In this document: piece by piece, positions 18,115 to 26,520 of the stretch
Numbering within the stretch: the first letter of the stretch is position 1
Layout: every line of letters begins with the position of its first letter
Source: Amycolatopsis orientalis DSM 43388
GTDB lineage: Bacteria > Actinomycetota > Actinomycetes > Mycobacteriales > Pseudonocardiaceae
Reading direction: 5' to 3'
DNA length: 58,040 nt
Assembly (NCBI RefSeq): GCF_000411975.1
Contig: NZ_ASXG01000192.1
Location: forward strand, 1 to 58,040
Made by a program: the position numbers and the translations under genes
The notes under the pieces: model-generated
Database searches by the model: none
Told to the model about the DNA's origin: nothing
The model's input: only the letters and a program-made list of their open reading frames with translations

Positions 18115-20016
18115 CTACTTCTTCGGCACGCCCAGCGCGGCCAGCGCCGGACCCGCCATGATCACGCCGTTGCCGGTCACCGCGTCGAATCCCGGTGCGC
18201 CGAGGTCGATCGCGCTCGACACCAGCGCGGTGCGGACGTCCGCCGGGGTCGCGGCCGGCTTGCCGGACAGCAGCAGCGCCGCGATCGCCGCCGCGTGCGG
18301 GGCGGCCGCCGAGGTCCCGTAGAACGGCTGGAAGCCGGCGACCGAGGTGGCCACACCGTCGGCCGCGGTGATGTCCGGCTTCGCGCGGGTCGCGCCGCCG
18401 GTCGAGGACACGTTGCCCGGGGTCAGCTCGGTGCCGTCGGCGTTGTAGAAGAGGTGCCGCTGGCCGTCGGAGGTGAAGCGCTCCCACTTGCTGGCCGAGG
18501 TGAACAGGCCCGGGTACGGGCCGGCCGGGTTCGCCGGGTCGCCGGTCTCCAGCGGACGGCCGAACGCGGTCGCCGCCGGGGCCGCGGCCACCGAGAACGC
18601 CGCTGCCGCCGCCGAGTGGCCCGAGGTCACGCCCGCGGTGCTGAAGCCCTTGAGCGAACCGGAGTCGACGAACCGGCCGCGGATCACGTTGAGCGCGAAG
18701 AACCGGTCCGCGCCGCTGTACTTGACCACCGCGACGCGGTAGCCGGAGCCGGATGTCGGCACGGTCAGGCTCTCGTACGGGTTCTGCGAACCGTCCTGCG
18801 AGTTGGCGCTGGAGGCGACGACGCCGCCGGAAGCGTTGAGCAGGAACAGGTCGTAGTCATTGGCCGAGTGGCCCCACGGGTCCGACCAGAACAGCGTCAC
18901 CGGCCGGCCGAGCGAGCCCGGCGACAGCGGGTCGGTGGTCTGCACGCCGCTGCCCGGGTCGAAGTCGTGCGGGGTGCCGGTGACGCCCGGCAGCGTGGTG
19001 CCGGACGAGCGGAAGTCGCCCTCGTAGTAGCCGCTGGTGCCGTCGGTCAGGTTGCCGGAGTTGCCTGCGGAGGAGAAGTAGAGCGCGCCGGCTGCGGTCA
19101 CGTCGTTGACCGCCTGCGCGACCTGCGTGTCCTGGAACGGCGACTCGTCGAAGTACGCGACGTCGTCGACGATCACCGTGCACTTGCCGGTGTTGCGCAG
19201 CGCGCGGATGTTGTCCGCGAAGCTCGACTCGCTGGTGAACGCGGTCGCGAAGCCGAGCGTCGCGCCCGGAGCGAGGTCGTGGACGATCTCCAGCATTGCG
19301 GTGCCCTCGTCGCCGCTGCCGGCCTGGCCGGGCAGCACGTCGACCGCCGGCAGCTCGCCCGCGTCCTGCGACTTCTTCAGCGAGTTGACGCCGTCGGAAA
19401 GCACGCAGACCTTCACGCCGGTGCCGTTCACGCCGTACTGCGTGCGCGCGGTGTCGGCGCCGTGGGTCTTGTCCCCTTCGGACACCTGCACGGCGGCGAC
19501 GGCCTTCTTGGCCAGCTGCCGGCGCTGCGCGTCCGGCTCGTTCCAGGTCATCGCCTGCGTCGCGGGCTGGACCTGCCGGACGTCGCCGCGCGCCGCGATC
19601 CGGTCCACCGCGTTGAGCGGCAGCTGCGCGCGAACCGAGCCGTTGGACGAGGTGGACTGAACAGTGCCGCCCGCGGCGCGCACCGCGTTCGCGATCGCGG
19701 CGCCGGCAGTGCCCGCGATGTCCACCGACACCGTGCCAGCCTGGGTGACCGGCAGGCCAGTGCGGTAATCCGGCAGCAGCGCGGCGAGTCCGCGGTCGGC
19801 GCGAAGGCGCTTCTCCACGACGAGCTGGCTGGCCTGCTTCTTCTCGGCCGGGCTGAGGGTCCTCTTGATCTCTTGCAGCGCGCTGATCCCCGCCCCGGTG
19901 CGCGCGTTCGCGACCTCCGCGGCGGACGGCTGCGCGACGGCGACCCCGCTCCCGGTGAGCACCACCCCGACCGCGAGCGGCACCGAATACGCGGTCACCC
20001 GGCTCGTTCTTCTCAT
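18115..20016 (-). CDS. secreted subtilase-fold serine peptidase (S8/S53-like)
   Basis: 633-aa exported protease with an N-terminal signal (MRRTSRVTAYSVPLAVGVVL, ending AVAQ) and a propeptide-like region. Catalytic candidates are Asp in VCVLSDGVNS and Ser569 in GTSAAAPHAAA. Where classical subtilisins have HGTHVAG, this protein has DEGTAMLEIVHDLAPGA. The Glu aligned with the His suggests a sedolisin-like Glu-Asp-Ser arrangement, as in the S53-like subgroup. A middle insert carries a jelly-roll-like segment (SDPWGHSANDYDLFLL). ATG 20016 is chosen for GGAG upstream and the signal peptide. It is transcribed alone; the divergent gene is an MFS exporter. Confidence 0.85.
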   Translation of the reverse strand: MRRTSRVTAYSVPLAVGVVLTGSGVAVAQPSAAEVANARTGAGISALQEIKRTLSPAEKKQASQLVVEKRLRADRGLAALLPDYRTGLPVTQAGTVSVDIAGTAGAAIANAVRAAGGTVQSTSSNGSVRAQLPLNAVDRIAARGDVRQVQPATQAMTWNEPDAQRRQLAKKAVAAVQVSEGDKTHGADTARTQYGVNGTGVKVCVLSDGVNSLKKSQDAGELPAVDVLPGQAGSGDEGTAMLEIVHDLAPGATLGFATAFTSESSFADNIRALRNTGKCTVIVDDVAYFDESPFQDTQVAQAVNDVTAAGALYFSSAGNSGNLTDGTSGYYEGDFRSSGTTLPGVTGTPHDFDPGSGVQTTDPLSPGSLGRPVTLFWSDPWGHSANDYDLFLLNASGGVVASSANSQDGSQNPYESLTVPTSGSGYRVAVVKYSGADRFFALNVIRGRFVDSGSLKGFSTAGVTSGHSAAAAAFSVAAAPAATAFGRPLETGDPANPAGPYPGLFTSASKWERFTSDGQRHLFYNADGTELTPGNVSSTGGATRAKPDITAADGVATSVAGFQPFYGTSAAAPHAAAIAALLLSGKPAATPADVRTALVSSAIDLGAPGFDAVTGNGVIMAGPALAALGVPKK

Positions 20017-20174
20017 CGCAACTCCTGTCCTCGCCCCCGGCCACCCACTGTGGTCACGTGAATCTAAAGAGCGACGGCGGCCAAGACCACCGACCAAAGT
20101 GGTATCTGCCCGGATGGCCCACCTGGTGAGACCGGGCGGTTCCGGCCCGGAAGCGGAGCTGGCACTCTGCTCTG

Positions 20175-21368
20175 GTGGCGAACCTGGGGAGGGACTTCGC
20201 CCGCCTGTGGGCCGCGTACGCGATCAGCACGGCGGGCAGCACGGTCGGCGCGGGCGCACTCGGGCTCGTCGCGGTGCTCGTGCTCGACGCACCCGCGTGG
20301 CAGGTTTCGCTGATCACCGCCATCTCGGCGGCCGCCAGCGCGGTCCTGGCTTTCCCGCTCGGACCTCGGGTCGAGTTCGCCCGGAAGCGTCCCGCGATGA
20401 TCACCGGAGACCTGGTTCGCTGCGCCGCGCTGGCGAGCGTCCCGCTGGCGGCGGCGCTGCACGTGCTGACCATGCCGCAGCTCTACGCGGTCGATATCGT
20501 CGTCGCCACCGCAGCCGTCGTCTTCTCCGCGGCCAGCGGGGCGCACCTCAAAGCCCTTGTCGCGCCGGACGAGCGGGCAGTCGCGTTGAGCCGCTTCGAA
20601 AGCACCGACTGGGTTTGCTGGTCCGCCGGACCGCCGCTGGGCGGGGTACTGATCAGCGGCTTGGGCGCGACCGCGACGATGCTCATCGACGCTTTCTCGT
20701 TCCTGTTGTCCGCGCTCGGCATTCGTCGTTTGCGCACGCCGGAACCACCTCCCGCGGTGGTTTCGGACCACTCGCGACGCGGCTTCACCGACGGCTGGCG
20801 GTTCCTGCTGCGCAGCCGTGAACTGCGGCCGCTGTTCTTCAACTCGGTGCTGTTCAGCGGCGCGGTGCTTTGGGTCACGCCGCTGCAAACCGTGCTGATG
20901 CTGCGGGATCTCGGGTTCGCGCCGTGGCAATACGGACTGGTGCTGGGCGTCCCCTGCCTGGGCGGGCTCCTCGGTGCGCGGCTCGCGCCGGCGCTCAGCT
21001 CTCGCTATGGCGCGCAGAAAGTGTTGCTCTGCACCAGTTTCGCGCGTACTCCGTGGTTGCTCGCGCTGCCGTTCGCCATTCCCGGACCCGGCGGGGTCTC
21101 CCTGCTGATCGCCGCGAATTTCGGGCTGTTGCTGGTAGCGGGCATCTTCAACCCGACTTATTCGGCGTACCGGCTCTCGCTGATCGACGACACTGTTCTG
21201 ACGCGCACGCTCACTGCCTGGTCGATCGGAACCCGTACCGCCAAACCGGTTTTCCTCACCCTCGGCGGGATCGCCGCCGGAGTGCTCGGCCTGCGCTTCT
21301 CCCTGGGGATCGGCGCGGTGCTCTGCCTGCTCAGCGCCGTCGCGTTGCCCGCCCGCCGGGTCGCGTGA
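20175..21368 (+). CDS. MFS transporter
   Basis: 397 aa with about 12 hydrophobic segments: an N-terminal bundle, a central loop (RRLRTPEPPPAVVSDHSRR) and a C-terminal bundle. It is related to the multidrug/macrolide-efflux-type MFS proteins of actinomycetes, but no substrate motif is diagnostic. The start is GTG 20175; there is no close ribosome site, so it may be leaderless. The acetyltransferase gene follows after 37 bp on the same strand, and the pair could act together in resistance, but that is inference. Confidence 0.85.
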   Translation: MANLGRDFARLWAAYAISTAGSTVGAGALGLVAVLVLDAPAWQVSLITAISAAASAVLAFPLGPRVEFARKRPAMITGDLVRCAALASVPLAAALHVLTMPQLYAVDIVVATAAVVFSAASGAHLKALVAPDERAVALSRFESTDWVCWSAGPPLGGVLISGLGATATMLIDAFSFLLSALGIRRLRTPEPPPAVVSDHSRRGFTDGWRFLLRSRELRPLFFNSVLFSGAVLWVTPLQTVLMLRDLGFAPWQYGLVLGVPCLGGLLGARLAPALSSRYGAQKVLLCTSFARTPWLLALPFAIPGPGGVSLLIAANFGLLLVAGIFNPTYSAYRLSLIDDTVLTRTLTAWSIGTRTAKPVFLTLGGIAAGVLGLRFSLGIGAVLCLLSAVALPARRVA

Positions 21369-21405
21369 TCAGTTTTTGTCGGTGGTGCCGGTTACCGTGG
21401 CCGGC

Positions 21406-21906
21406 ATGTTCAAGATTGACCGCGCGACCGCTGCCGACGCCGCCTCGCTCACCGACCTCATGCACGCGTCATCGGCCTACCGAGGCCGATACGCCTCGAT
21501 CCTGGAGGGGTACGCCGTCACGCCGGATTACCTTCGCCAGCACCATGTTCTGGTCGCCCGCGGTCCCTCGGGGCCGGCCGGGTTCGCCGCGCTCACCGAG
21601 GCCGAGCTGGATCTGCTGTTCGTCGCCGACGAAACGCAGGGAAGCGGGCTGGGGGCTCGGCTGGTGCGGCGCATCCTTGAAGTGGCAAGGGAAAACGGGC
21701 TGACCGAGGTGCGCGTGGTGTCGCATCCGCCCGCGGCGAAGTTCTACGAACGCGTGGGCGCCCGCCGGATCGGGACTGTCCCGCCGAAGCCGCCGAGGAT
21801 CTCGTGGTCCCGGCCCGAACTGGTGTTTTCCCTGTCCGGAAACGGCAGCGCCCCGGCCCGCGAAACCACCGCGGGCCAGGGCGACCGTCGAAGAATCAGA
21901 AGTTGA
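21406..21906 (+). CDS. GNAT-family N-acetyltransferase
   Basis: 166 aa. Acetyl-CoA-binding motif A is visible as LFVADETQGSGLGARLVRRI (Q-x-x-G-x-G/A), followed by FYERVGARRIG, the usual motif B end. ATG 21406 (MFKIDRATAADAASL) begins the GNAT fold; the open upstream codons are not used. The C-terminal 25 residues are extra and polar, and the last 11 bp overlap the end of lpdA tail to tail, suggesting the original stop was lost and the frame extended. The acceptor is unknown. Confidence 0.85.
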   Translation: MFKIDRATAADAASLTDLMHASSAYRGRYASILEGYAVTPDYLRQHHVLVARGPSGPAGFAALTEAELDLLFVADETQGSGLGARLVRRILEVARENGLTEVRVVSHPPAAKFYERVGARRIGTVPPKPPRISWSRPELVFSLSGNGSAPARETTAGQGDRRRIRS

Positions 21907-23281
21907 TCATATGGCCGGCCAGTCCGTGCACCGCTTCCTTGACCGCCTCGCCCAGTGTCGGGTGCGCGTGCACGTTGCGCGAAATCTCGTGCACCGTAAG
22001 GTCCCACTGCTGCGCCAGCGTCAGCTCCGGCAGCAGCTCCGTGACGTCCGGGCCGATGAGGTGCGCGCCGAGCAGTTCGCCGTACTTCGCGTCGCTCAGC
22101 ACCTTCACGAAGCCCGCCGCGTCGCCGAGGCCGTGCGCCTTGCCGTTCGCGGTGAACGGGAACTTCGCTACCTGGACGTCAAAGCCCTTTTCGCGCGCCT
22201 GCTCCTCGGTCCAGCCGAAGCTCGCGATCTGCGGCTGGCAGTAGGTCGCGCGCGGGATCATCACGAAGTCCAGTTCCATGGTCTCCGCGCCGGCGATCGT
22301 TTCCGCCGCCACGATGCCCATCGACTCCGAGGCGTGCGCCAGCATCAGCTTCGCCGTCACGTCGCCGATCGCGAACAGGTGCGGCACGTTCGTCCGGCCG
22401 CGGCCGTCGATCGCGATCGCGCCGCGCTCGGTCAGCTCGACGCCGGTGTTCTCCAGGCCGTAGCCCTCGACGTTCGGCCGGAACCCGATGGCCTGCAACA
22501 CCTTGTCGGCCTCGAGCACCTGCTGCTCGCCGTTCTTCGACACGGTCACCGAAACCTTGGCTCCCGAGTCGTCGATCGCCTCGACCTTGGTGCCCAGCAG
22601 CACCTTGATCCCCAGCTTGCGGTAGCGCTTGGCCAGCTCGGCCGAAACCTCGGCGTCCTCGAGCGGCACCATCCGGTCGAGGAATTCGACGATCGTCACG
22701 TCCACGCCGTAGTTGCGCAGCACGTAGGCGAACTCCACGCCGATCGCGCCCGCCCCGGCGATCACGATGCTGCCCGGCAGCTCGCTTTCGAGGATCTGCT
22801 TTTCGTAGGTGACCACGCGCTCGCTGCGCTGCGTGCCCGGCAGCAGCCGGGCCGTCGCGCCGGTGGCGATGATGCCGTAGGTGAAGGTGATCCGCTCGCC
22901 GTTCACCTCGAGGGTGTTGGCGTCCACGAAGGTGCCGCGCCCGTTGTACTCGGTGATCTTGTTCTTCTTCATCAGGAAGTGCACGCCCTTGACGCGCCCG
23001 TCCGCGACCTTGCGGCTGCGCTCGTACGCCGCGGTGTAGTCGAAGCGGATCTCCCCGTCGGAGGAGATGCCGTAGGTCTTGGCCTCCTCCTTCACCGTGT
23101 GCGCCAGTTCGGCGTTGCGCAGCAGCGCCTTCGAAGGGATGCAGCCGACGTTGAGGCACACCCCGCCCCAGTACTTCTCCTCCACGACCGCCACGCTCAG
23201 GCCCAGCTGCGAAGCCCGGATCGCCGCGACGTACCCACCGACTCCGGCCCCGAGGACCACCACGTCATAGTCTGCGCTCAT
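21896..23281 (-). CDS. lpdA: dihydrolipoyl dehydrogenase (E3)
   Basis: 461-aa FAD-linked pyridine nucleotide-disulfide oxidoreductase. It has the FAD motif GAGVGGYVAAIRASQLG (11-27), the redox disulfide GGVCLNVGCIPSKAL with Cys42 and Cys47, the NAD motif AGAGAIGVEFA and the C-terminal active-site HAHPTLGEA. It reoxidises lipoyl groups of pyruvate, 2-oxoglutarate and branched-chain dehydrogenase complexes, and the glycine cleavage system. It stands alone without E1/E2 genes, as often in actinomycetes. 203 bp of non-coding DNA precede it. Confidence 0.95.
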   Translation of the reverse strand: MSADYDVVVLGAGVGGYVAAIRASQLGLSVAVVEEKYWGGVCLNVGCIPSKALLRNAELAHTVKEEAKTYGISSDGEIRFDYTAAYERSRKVADGRVKGVHFLMKKNKITEYNGRGTFVDANTLEVNGERITFTYGIIATGATARLLPGTQRSERVVTYEKQILESELPGSIVIAGAGAIGVEFAYVLRNYGVDVTIVEFLDRMVPLEDAEVSAELAKRYRKLGIKVLLGTKVEAIDDSGAKVSVTVSKNGEQQVLEADKVLQAIGFRPNVEGYGLENTGVELTERGAIAIDGRGRTNVPHLFAIGDVTAKLMLAHASESMGIVAAETIAGAETMELDFVMIPRATYCQPQIASFGWTEEQAREKGFDVQVAKFPFTANGKAHGLGDAAGFVKVLSDAKYGELLGAHLIGPDVTELLPELTLAQQWDLTVHEISRNVHAHPTLGEAVKEAVHGLAGHMINF

Positions 23282-23484
23282 ACCGTTGAAACTACCTCCC
23301 GCGCCCGCGCGGGGCGGCGTGACGGCGCCCGCTTTCGGCGCTGGCGCGTCCTAGGCCGGCTGGTTGCGGCGAAACTCGCCGGAGCAGGGTGCCGACGGGT
23401 CCGGGCCGAAGCCGCTTCGGGACCGGCCGGAGCGTCCACAGTGGCCGCCGCGCCTTCGCCCGGCAGCGCCGCGGAGTCCGCCGG

Positions 23485-24267
23485 TCAAGCCGGCGGCCGC
23501 ACGCCCCGGATCTCGGCCAGCAGCTCCGTCACCGCGGCCATGATCCGCGCCGTCGCCTCCTCCAGCACGTCCCGGGTCAATTCCCGCTCGCGCAGGTCGC
23601 TGAGGTCCACCGGCTCTCCGGCGACGAACTCGATCTTCCGCCGCGGCAGGACGCGCGGGAACCACGCGCCGGCGGGCAGCAGTTCGTGCGTGCCCCAGTT
23701 CGCGACCGGGAGCACCGGCGCCCCGGTCTCCAGCGCGATCCGCGCCGCGCCGGTCTTGCCGTTCTTCGCCGGCCAGCCGTCCGGGTCGGCGGAGAACCGG
23801 GCCTCCGGGAAGATCGCCACGCATTCGCCCGCCCGCACCGCGGCGACCGCGTCGCGGTACGCGCCCGCGGCGGTCGGCGCGCCGCGGTGGACCGGGATGT
23901 GCTTGCCCGAACGCATCACCGCCTTGATCACCGGCGCGTTCCACAAGCTCGCCTTCGCCAGGTACCGCGGCACGCGGCCGGCGCCGAGGCAGAACGCGGT
24001 GAGCGTTGTCGGATCGGCGTTCGACAGGTGGTTGGAAACCACCACGACCCCGCCCGAACGCGGGATGTTCCGCGCGCCGCGCACGCGGAACCGGCTCGTC
24101 AGGGCGAGCAGCTGCCACACCACCTCGATCGCGAGGTGGTACCAGGCGCCCCGGCCGGAGCGGGCGAAGCGCCTGCCGTACCTCTGCATGCCGCGGAAGC
24201 CGAGCAGCTCCCCTTCGAGCGGGGTCCAGCGGTCCCGGGTCCGGGTGCGCAGCGCCATGAGCGTCAT
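23485..24267 (-). CDS. lysophospholipid/glycerol-phosphate acyltransferase (PlsC-like)
   Basis: 260 aa. The acyltransferase motif NHLSNAD (His80, Asp85) is present, with block II-like VPRYLAKASLW and block III FPEARFSAD in place of the common FPEGTRS. These enzymes transfer acyl groups to lysophosphatidate or related lipids at the inner membrane face. One hydrophobic helix (AIEVVWQLLALTSRF) may anchor it. It lies 56 bp downstream of the iminopeptidase-Ddn gene on the same strand, so they may be co-transcribed. The precise acceptor is not decidable. Confidence 0.87.
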   Translation of the reverse strand: MTLMALRTRTRDRWTPLEGELLGFRGMQRYGRRFARSGRGAWYHLAIEVVWQLLALTSRFRVRGARNIPRSGGVVVVSNHLSNADPTTLTAFCLGAGRVPRYLAKASLWNAPVIKAVMRSGKHIPVHRGAPTAAGAYRDAVAAVRAGECVAIFPEARFSADPDGWPAKNGKTGAARIALETGAPVLPVANWGTHELLPAGAWFPRVLPRRKIEFVAGEPVDLSDLRERELTRDVLEEATARIMAAVTELLAEIRGVRPPA

Positions 24268-24322
24268 TCGTAGCCGAAGACGCTCCGGTTCGGCGCCGCG
24301 CGAGCCCTGGACGCGGCGGGAA

Positions 24323-24727
24323 TCACACCCGCTCGAGCACCACCACGGGGATCTCGCGGTCGGTCTTCTTCTGGTAGTCGTTGTAGTCCGGCCACACCGC
24401 GGCGAGCTTGTCCCACAGCCGGGCGCGTTCCTCGCCGGTCGCGGTCCGGGCGCGCGCGGTGAACTTGTCCGCCCGGATCTGCACGCGGACCTCGGGGTTC
24501 TCCTGCAGGTTCAGGTACCAGCCGGGGTGGTTCGGCGCGCCGCCCTTCGAGGCGACGATCACCGGGTTGCCGTTGTCCTCCTGGTAGATCAGGGCGAACT
24601 TGCGGTCCTGCCCGGTCTTGCGGCCCTTCGTGGTGAGCACCAGCGTCGGCACGCCTTCCTGCCAGTCGTGCCCGACTTCTCCGTCGGTTTCCTCGTAACG
24701 GCGAACGTGCTCGTCACCGAACAGCAT
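24323..24727 (-). other. internal start: Ddn domain may be translated separately
   Basis: AAAGGAAA at 24733-24740 (minus strand) precedes ATG 24727 by about 5 nt. From there the 134-aa product equals a typical free-standing Ddn protein. This looks like an old gene boundary whose stop codon was lost from the upstream gene, with the ribosome site kept. Confidence 0.55.
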
Positions 24728-25741
24728 GCGGATTTCCTTTCGTTCGACTTCCGCGCTCGACAGCCCGGACGTGCCCTCCCACCCTGCCGCGAACCGGTCG
24801 GTCGCGCTGATCAGCTCGTGCAGCGTGCCCGGTTCGTCGAACGCGTGCCCGGCGTCGCCGATCATCTTCAGCTCGGCGCCCGGCAGCACCTGTGCGAGTT
24901 CCCAGGCGGTGGTGGCGGGAGTGACCACGTCGTACCTGCCCTGGACGAGAACGCACGGGATGCCCGACAGCTTCCCGGCCCCGCGGATCAGCTGGTCCGG
25001 GGCGAGCCAGCCGCCGTGGCGGAAGTAGTGGTTCTCGATCCGCGCGATCGCGAGCGCGAACTCCGGCTCGGTGAACGCGGCGACCACTTCTTCCTGCGGG
25101 GTGAACTTGACCGTCTCGCCCTCCCACCGGCTCCAGGCGAGCGCGGCCGGCCCGTGCACTTCCGGGTCCGGGTGATTCAGCAGTTCGTGGTACACCTCGA
25201 GCAGGTCGCCGCCGCGGCGGGCGTACGGCACCGGGGCGAGGAACCGCGACCACGCCTCCGGGAACATGCACGCCGCGCCCCCGCCGAAGAGCCACTGCAC
25301 TTCTTTGACCCGCAGCGTCGCGACGCCGCGCAGGATCAGCTCGGTCACCCGCTCCGGATGGGTCTCGGCGTAGGCGAGCGCGAGCACGCTGCCCCACGAG
25401 CCGCCGAACAGCTGCCAGCGGTCGATGCCGCGGGCCTCGCGCAACTGCTCCATGTCGGACACCAGATGCCAGGTCGTGTTCACCGACAGGTCGACGTCCG
25501 GCTCGCTGCAGTGCGGCGTGCTCCGGCCGCAGCCGCGCTGGTCGAACAGCACGATCCGGTAGCGCTCCGGGTCGAACAGCCGCCGGTGCCGCGGGGACGC
25601 GCCGCCCCCGGGCCCGCCGTGCAGGAACGCGACCGGCTTTCCTTCGGGATTGCCGCATTCCTCCCAGTACAGCGTGTTGCCGTCGCCGACCGGCAGCATT
25701 CCGTGGTCGTACGGATCGAGTTCCGGGTACAGACCGAGCAT
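24323..25741 (-). CDS. pip: proline iminopeptidase fused to F420-dependent Ddn-type reductase domain
   Basis: 472 aa in one frame. Residues 1 to about 325 are an S33 proline iminopeptidase: HGGPGGG at 41-47, nucleophile GGSWGS with Ser115, Asp271, His299. Residues 339-472 are a complete deazaflavin-dependent (Ddn-family) domain (LFGDEHVRRY, LVLTTKGRKTGQDRKFALIY, GAPNHPGWYLNL, WPDYNDYQKKT). Both are normally separate proteins. ATG 24727, inside the frame at the start of the Ddn domain, has a near-ideal AAAGGAAA ribosome site, so the second domain could also be made alone. ATG 25741 begins the Pip family match. Confidence 0.88.
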   Translation of the reverse strand: MLGLYPELDPYDHGMLPVGDGNTLYWEECGNPEGKPVAFLHGGPGGGASPRHRRLFDPERYRIVLFDQRGCGRSTPHCSEPDVDLSVNTTWHLVSDMEQLREARGIDRWQLFGGSWGSVLALAYAETHPERVTELILRGVATLRVKEVQWLFGGGAACMFPEAWSRFLAPVPYARRGGDLLEVYHELLNHPDPEVHGPAALAWSRWEGETVKFTPQEEVVAAFTEPEFALAIARIENHYFRHGGWLAPDQLIRGAGKLSGIPCVLVQGRYDVVTPATTAWELAQVLPGAELKMIGDAGHAFDEPGTLHELISATDRFAAGWEGTSGLSSAEVERKEIRMLFGDEHVRRYEETDGEVGHDWQEGVPTLVLTTKGRKTGQDRKFALIYQEDNGNPVIVASKGGAPNHPGWYLNLQENPEVRVQIRADKFTARARTATGEERARLWDKLAAVWPDYNDYQKKTDREIPVVVLERV

Positions 25742-25780
25742 GCAGCCACTATGCCCGACCTCGGCCGCCTCCCGCTGAGA

Positions 25781-25793
25781 GTCCACTGTGGAC
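25781..25793. promoter_or_regulatory. GTCCACTGTGGAC palindrome
   Basis: A perfect 6-bp inverted repeat around a central T lies in the 91-bp divergent spacer between pip and the response regulator, 39 bp before the regulator start. Related GTCCA-N3-TGGAC sequences occur upstream of the chitosanase gene. The binding protein is unknown. Confidence 0.4.
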
Positions 25794-25832
25794 GCTCGGA
25801 CGCGGCCGGGAGGCTCCGGTTAGGCTTCCCTC

Positions 25833-26516
25833 ATGGCGAAGGTACTGGTGGTGGAGGACGACGCGGCGATCGGCAGCGTCCTCGACTCCGCGCTGCGCGG
25901 ACACGGCCACACAGTGCAATGGTGCCGGGACGGCCGGAGCGCGCTGCGCGAGACCGCGGCCGATCTCGTGCTGCTGGACCTGGGCCTCCCGGACATCGAC
26001 GGCGTCGAGGTGTGCCGGCGGCTGCGTTCGGCCATGCCGGGCGCGGTGCTGGTGATCCTCACCGCGCGGGCGGACGAGATGGACGTCGTGGTCGGGCTGG
26101 AGGCCGGGGCCGACGACTACCTGACCAAGCCCATCCGGCTGGCGGAACTGCTCGCCCGGGTGCGCGCGCACCTCCGCCGCGGAGCGCCCGCCGCGCCGTC
26201 GACGCCGGTCGTCCGGATCGGCGCGCTGGAGGTCGACATCGCGAGCAGGCGGGTCAGCCTGGGCGGCCGGGAGGTCGTGCTGCGCGCGCGGGAGTTCGAC
26301 CTGCTCGCGCGGCTGGCCGTGCAGCCGGGGCAGGCGGTGAGCCGCGACACGCTGATGTCCGACGTGTGGGATTCGCACTGGCACGGCTCCACCAAAACGC
26401 TCGACGTGCACATCGCCGCGCTGCGCCGCAAGCTCGCCTCGGCCGCCGAGTCGCCGTACGAGGCGCCGAGGATCGCCACCCTGCGCGGGCACGGGTACCG
26501 GTTAGAAGGGGACTGA
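25833..26516 (+). CDS. OmpR-family response regulator
   Basis: 227 aa. The receiver domain (1-115) has the acidic pair Glu8-Asp9-Asp10, phospho-acceptor Asp49 (LVLLDLGLPD) and Lys99 (YLTKP). The C-terminal winged helix (135-224) has the OmpR pattern (LRAREFDLLARL, STKTLDVHIAALRRKL, IATLRGHGYRLE). It is a cytoplasmic transcription factor phosphorylated by the kinase encoded 4 bp downstream. A palindrome in the upstream spacer could be an autoregulatory site. The stimulus and regulon are unknown. Confidence 0.94.
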   Translation: MAKVLVVEDDAAIGSVLDSALRGHGHTVQWCRDGRSALRETAADLVLLDLGLPDIDGVEVCRRLRSAMPGAVLVILTARADEMDVVVGLEAGADDYLTKPIRLAELLARVRAHLRRGAPAAPSTPVVRIGALEVDIASRRVSLGGREVVLRAREFDLLARLAVQPGQAVSRDTLMSDVWDSHWHGSTKTLDVHIAALRRKLASAAESPYEAPRIATLRGHGYRLEGD

Positions 26517-26520
26517 ACGG

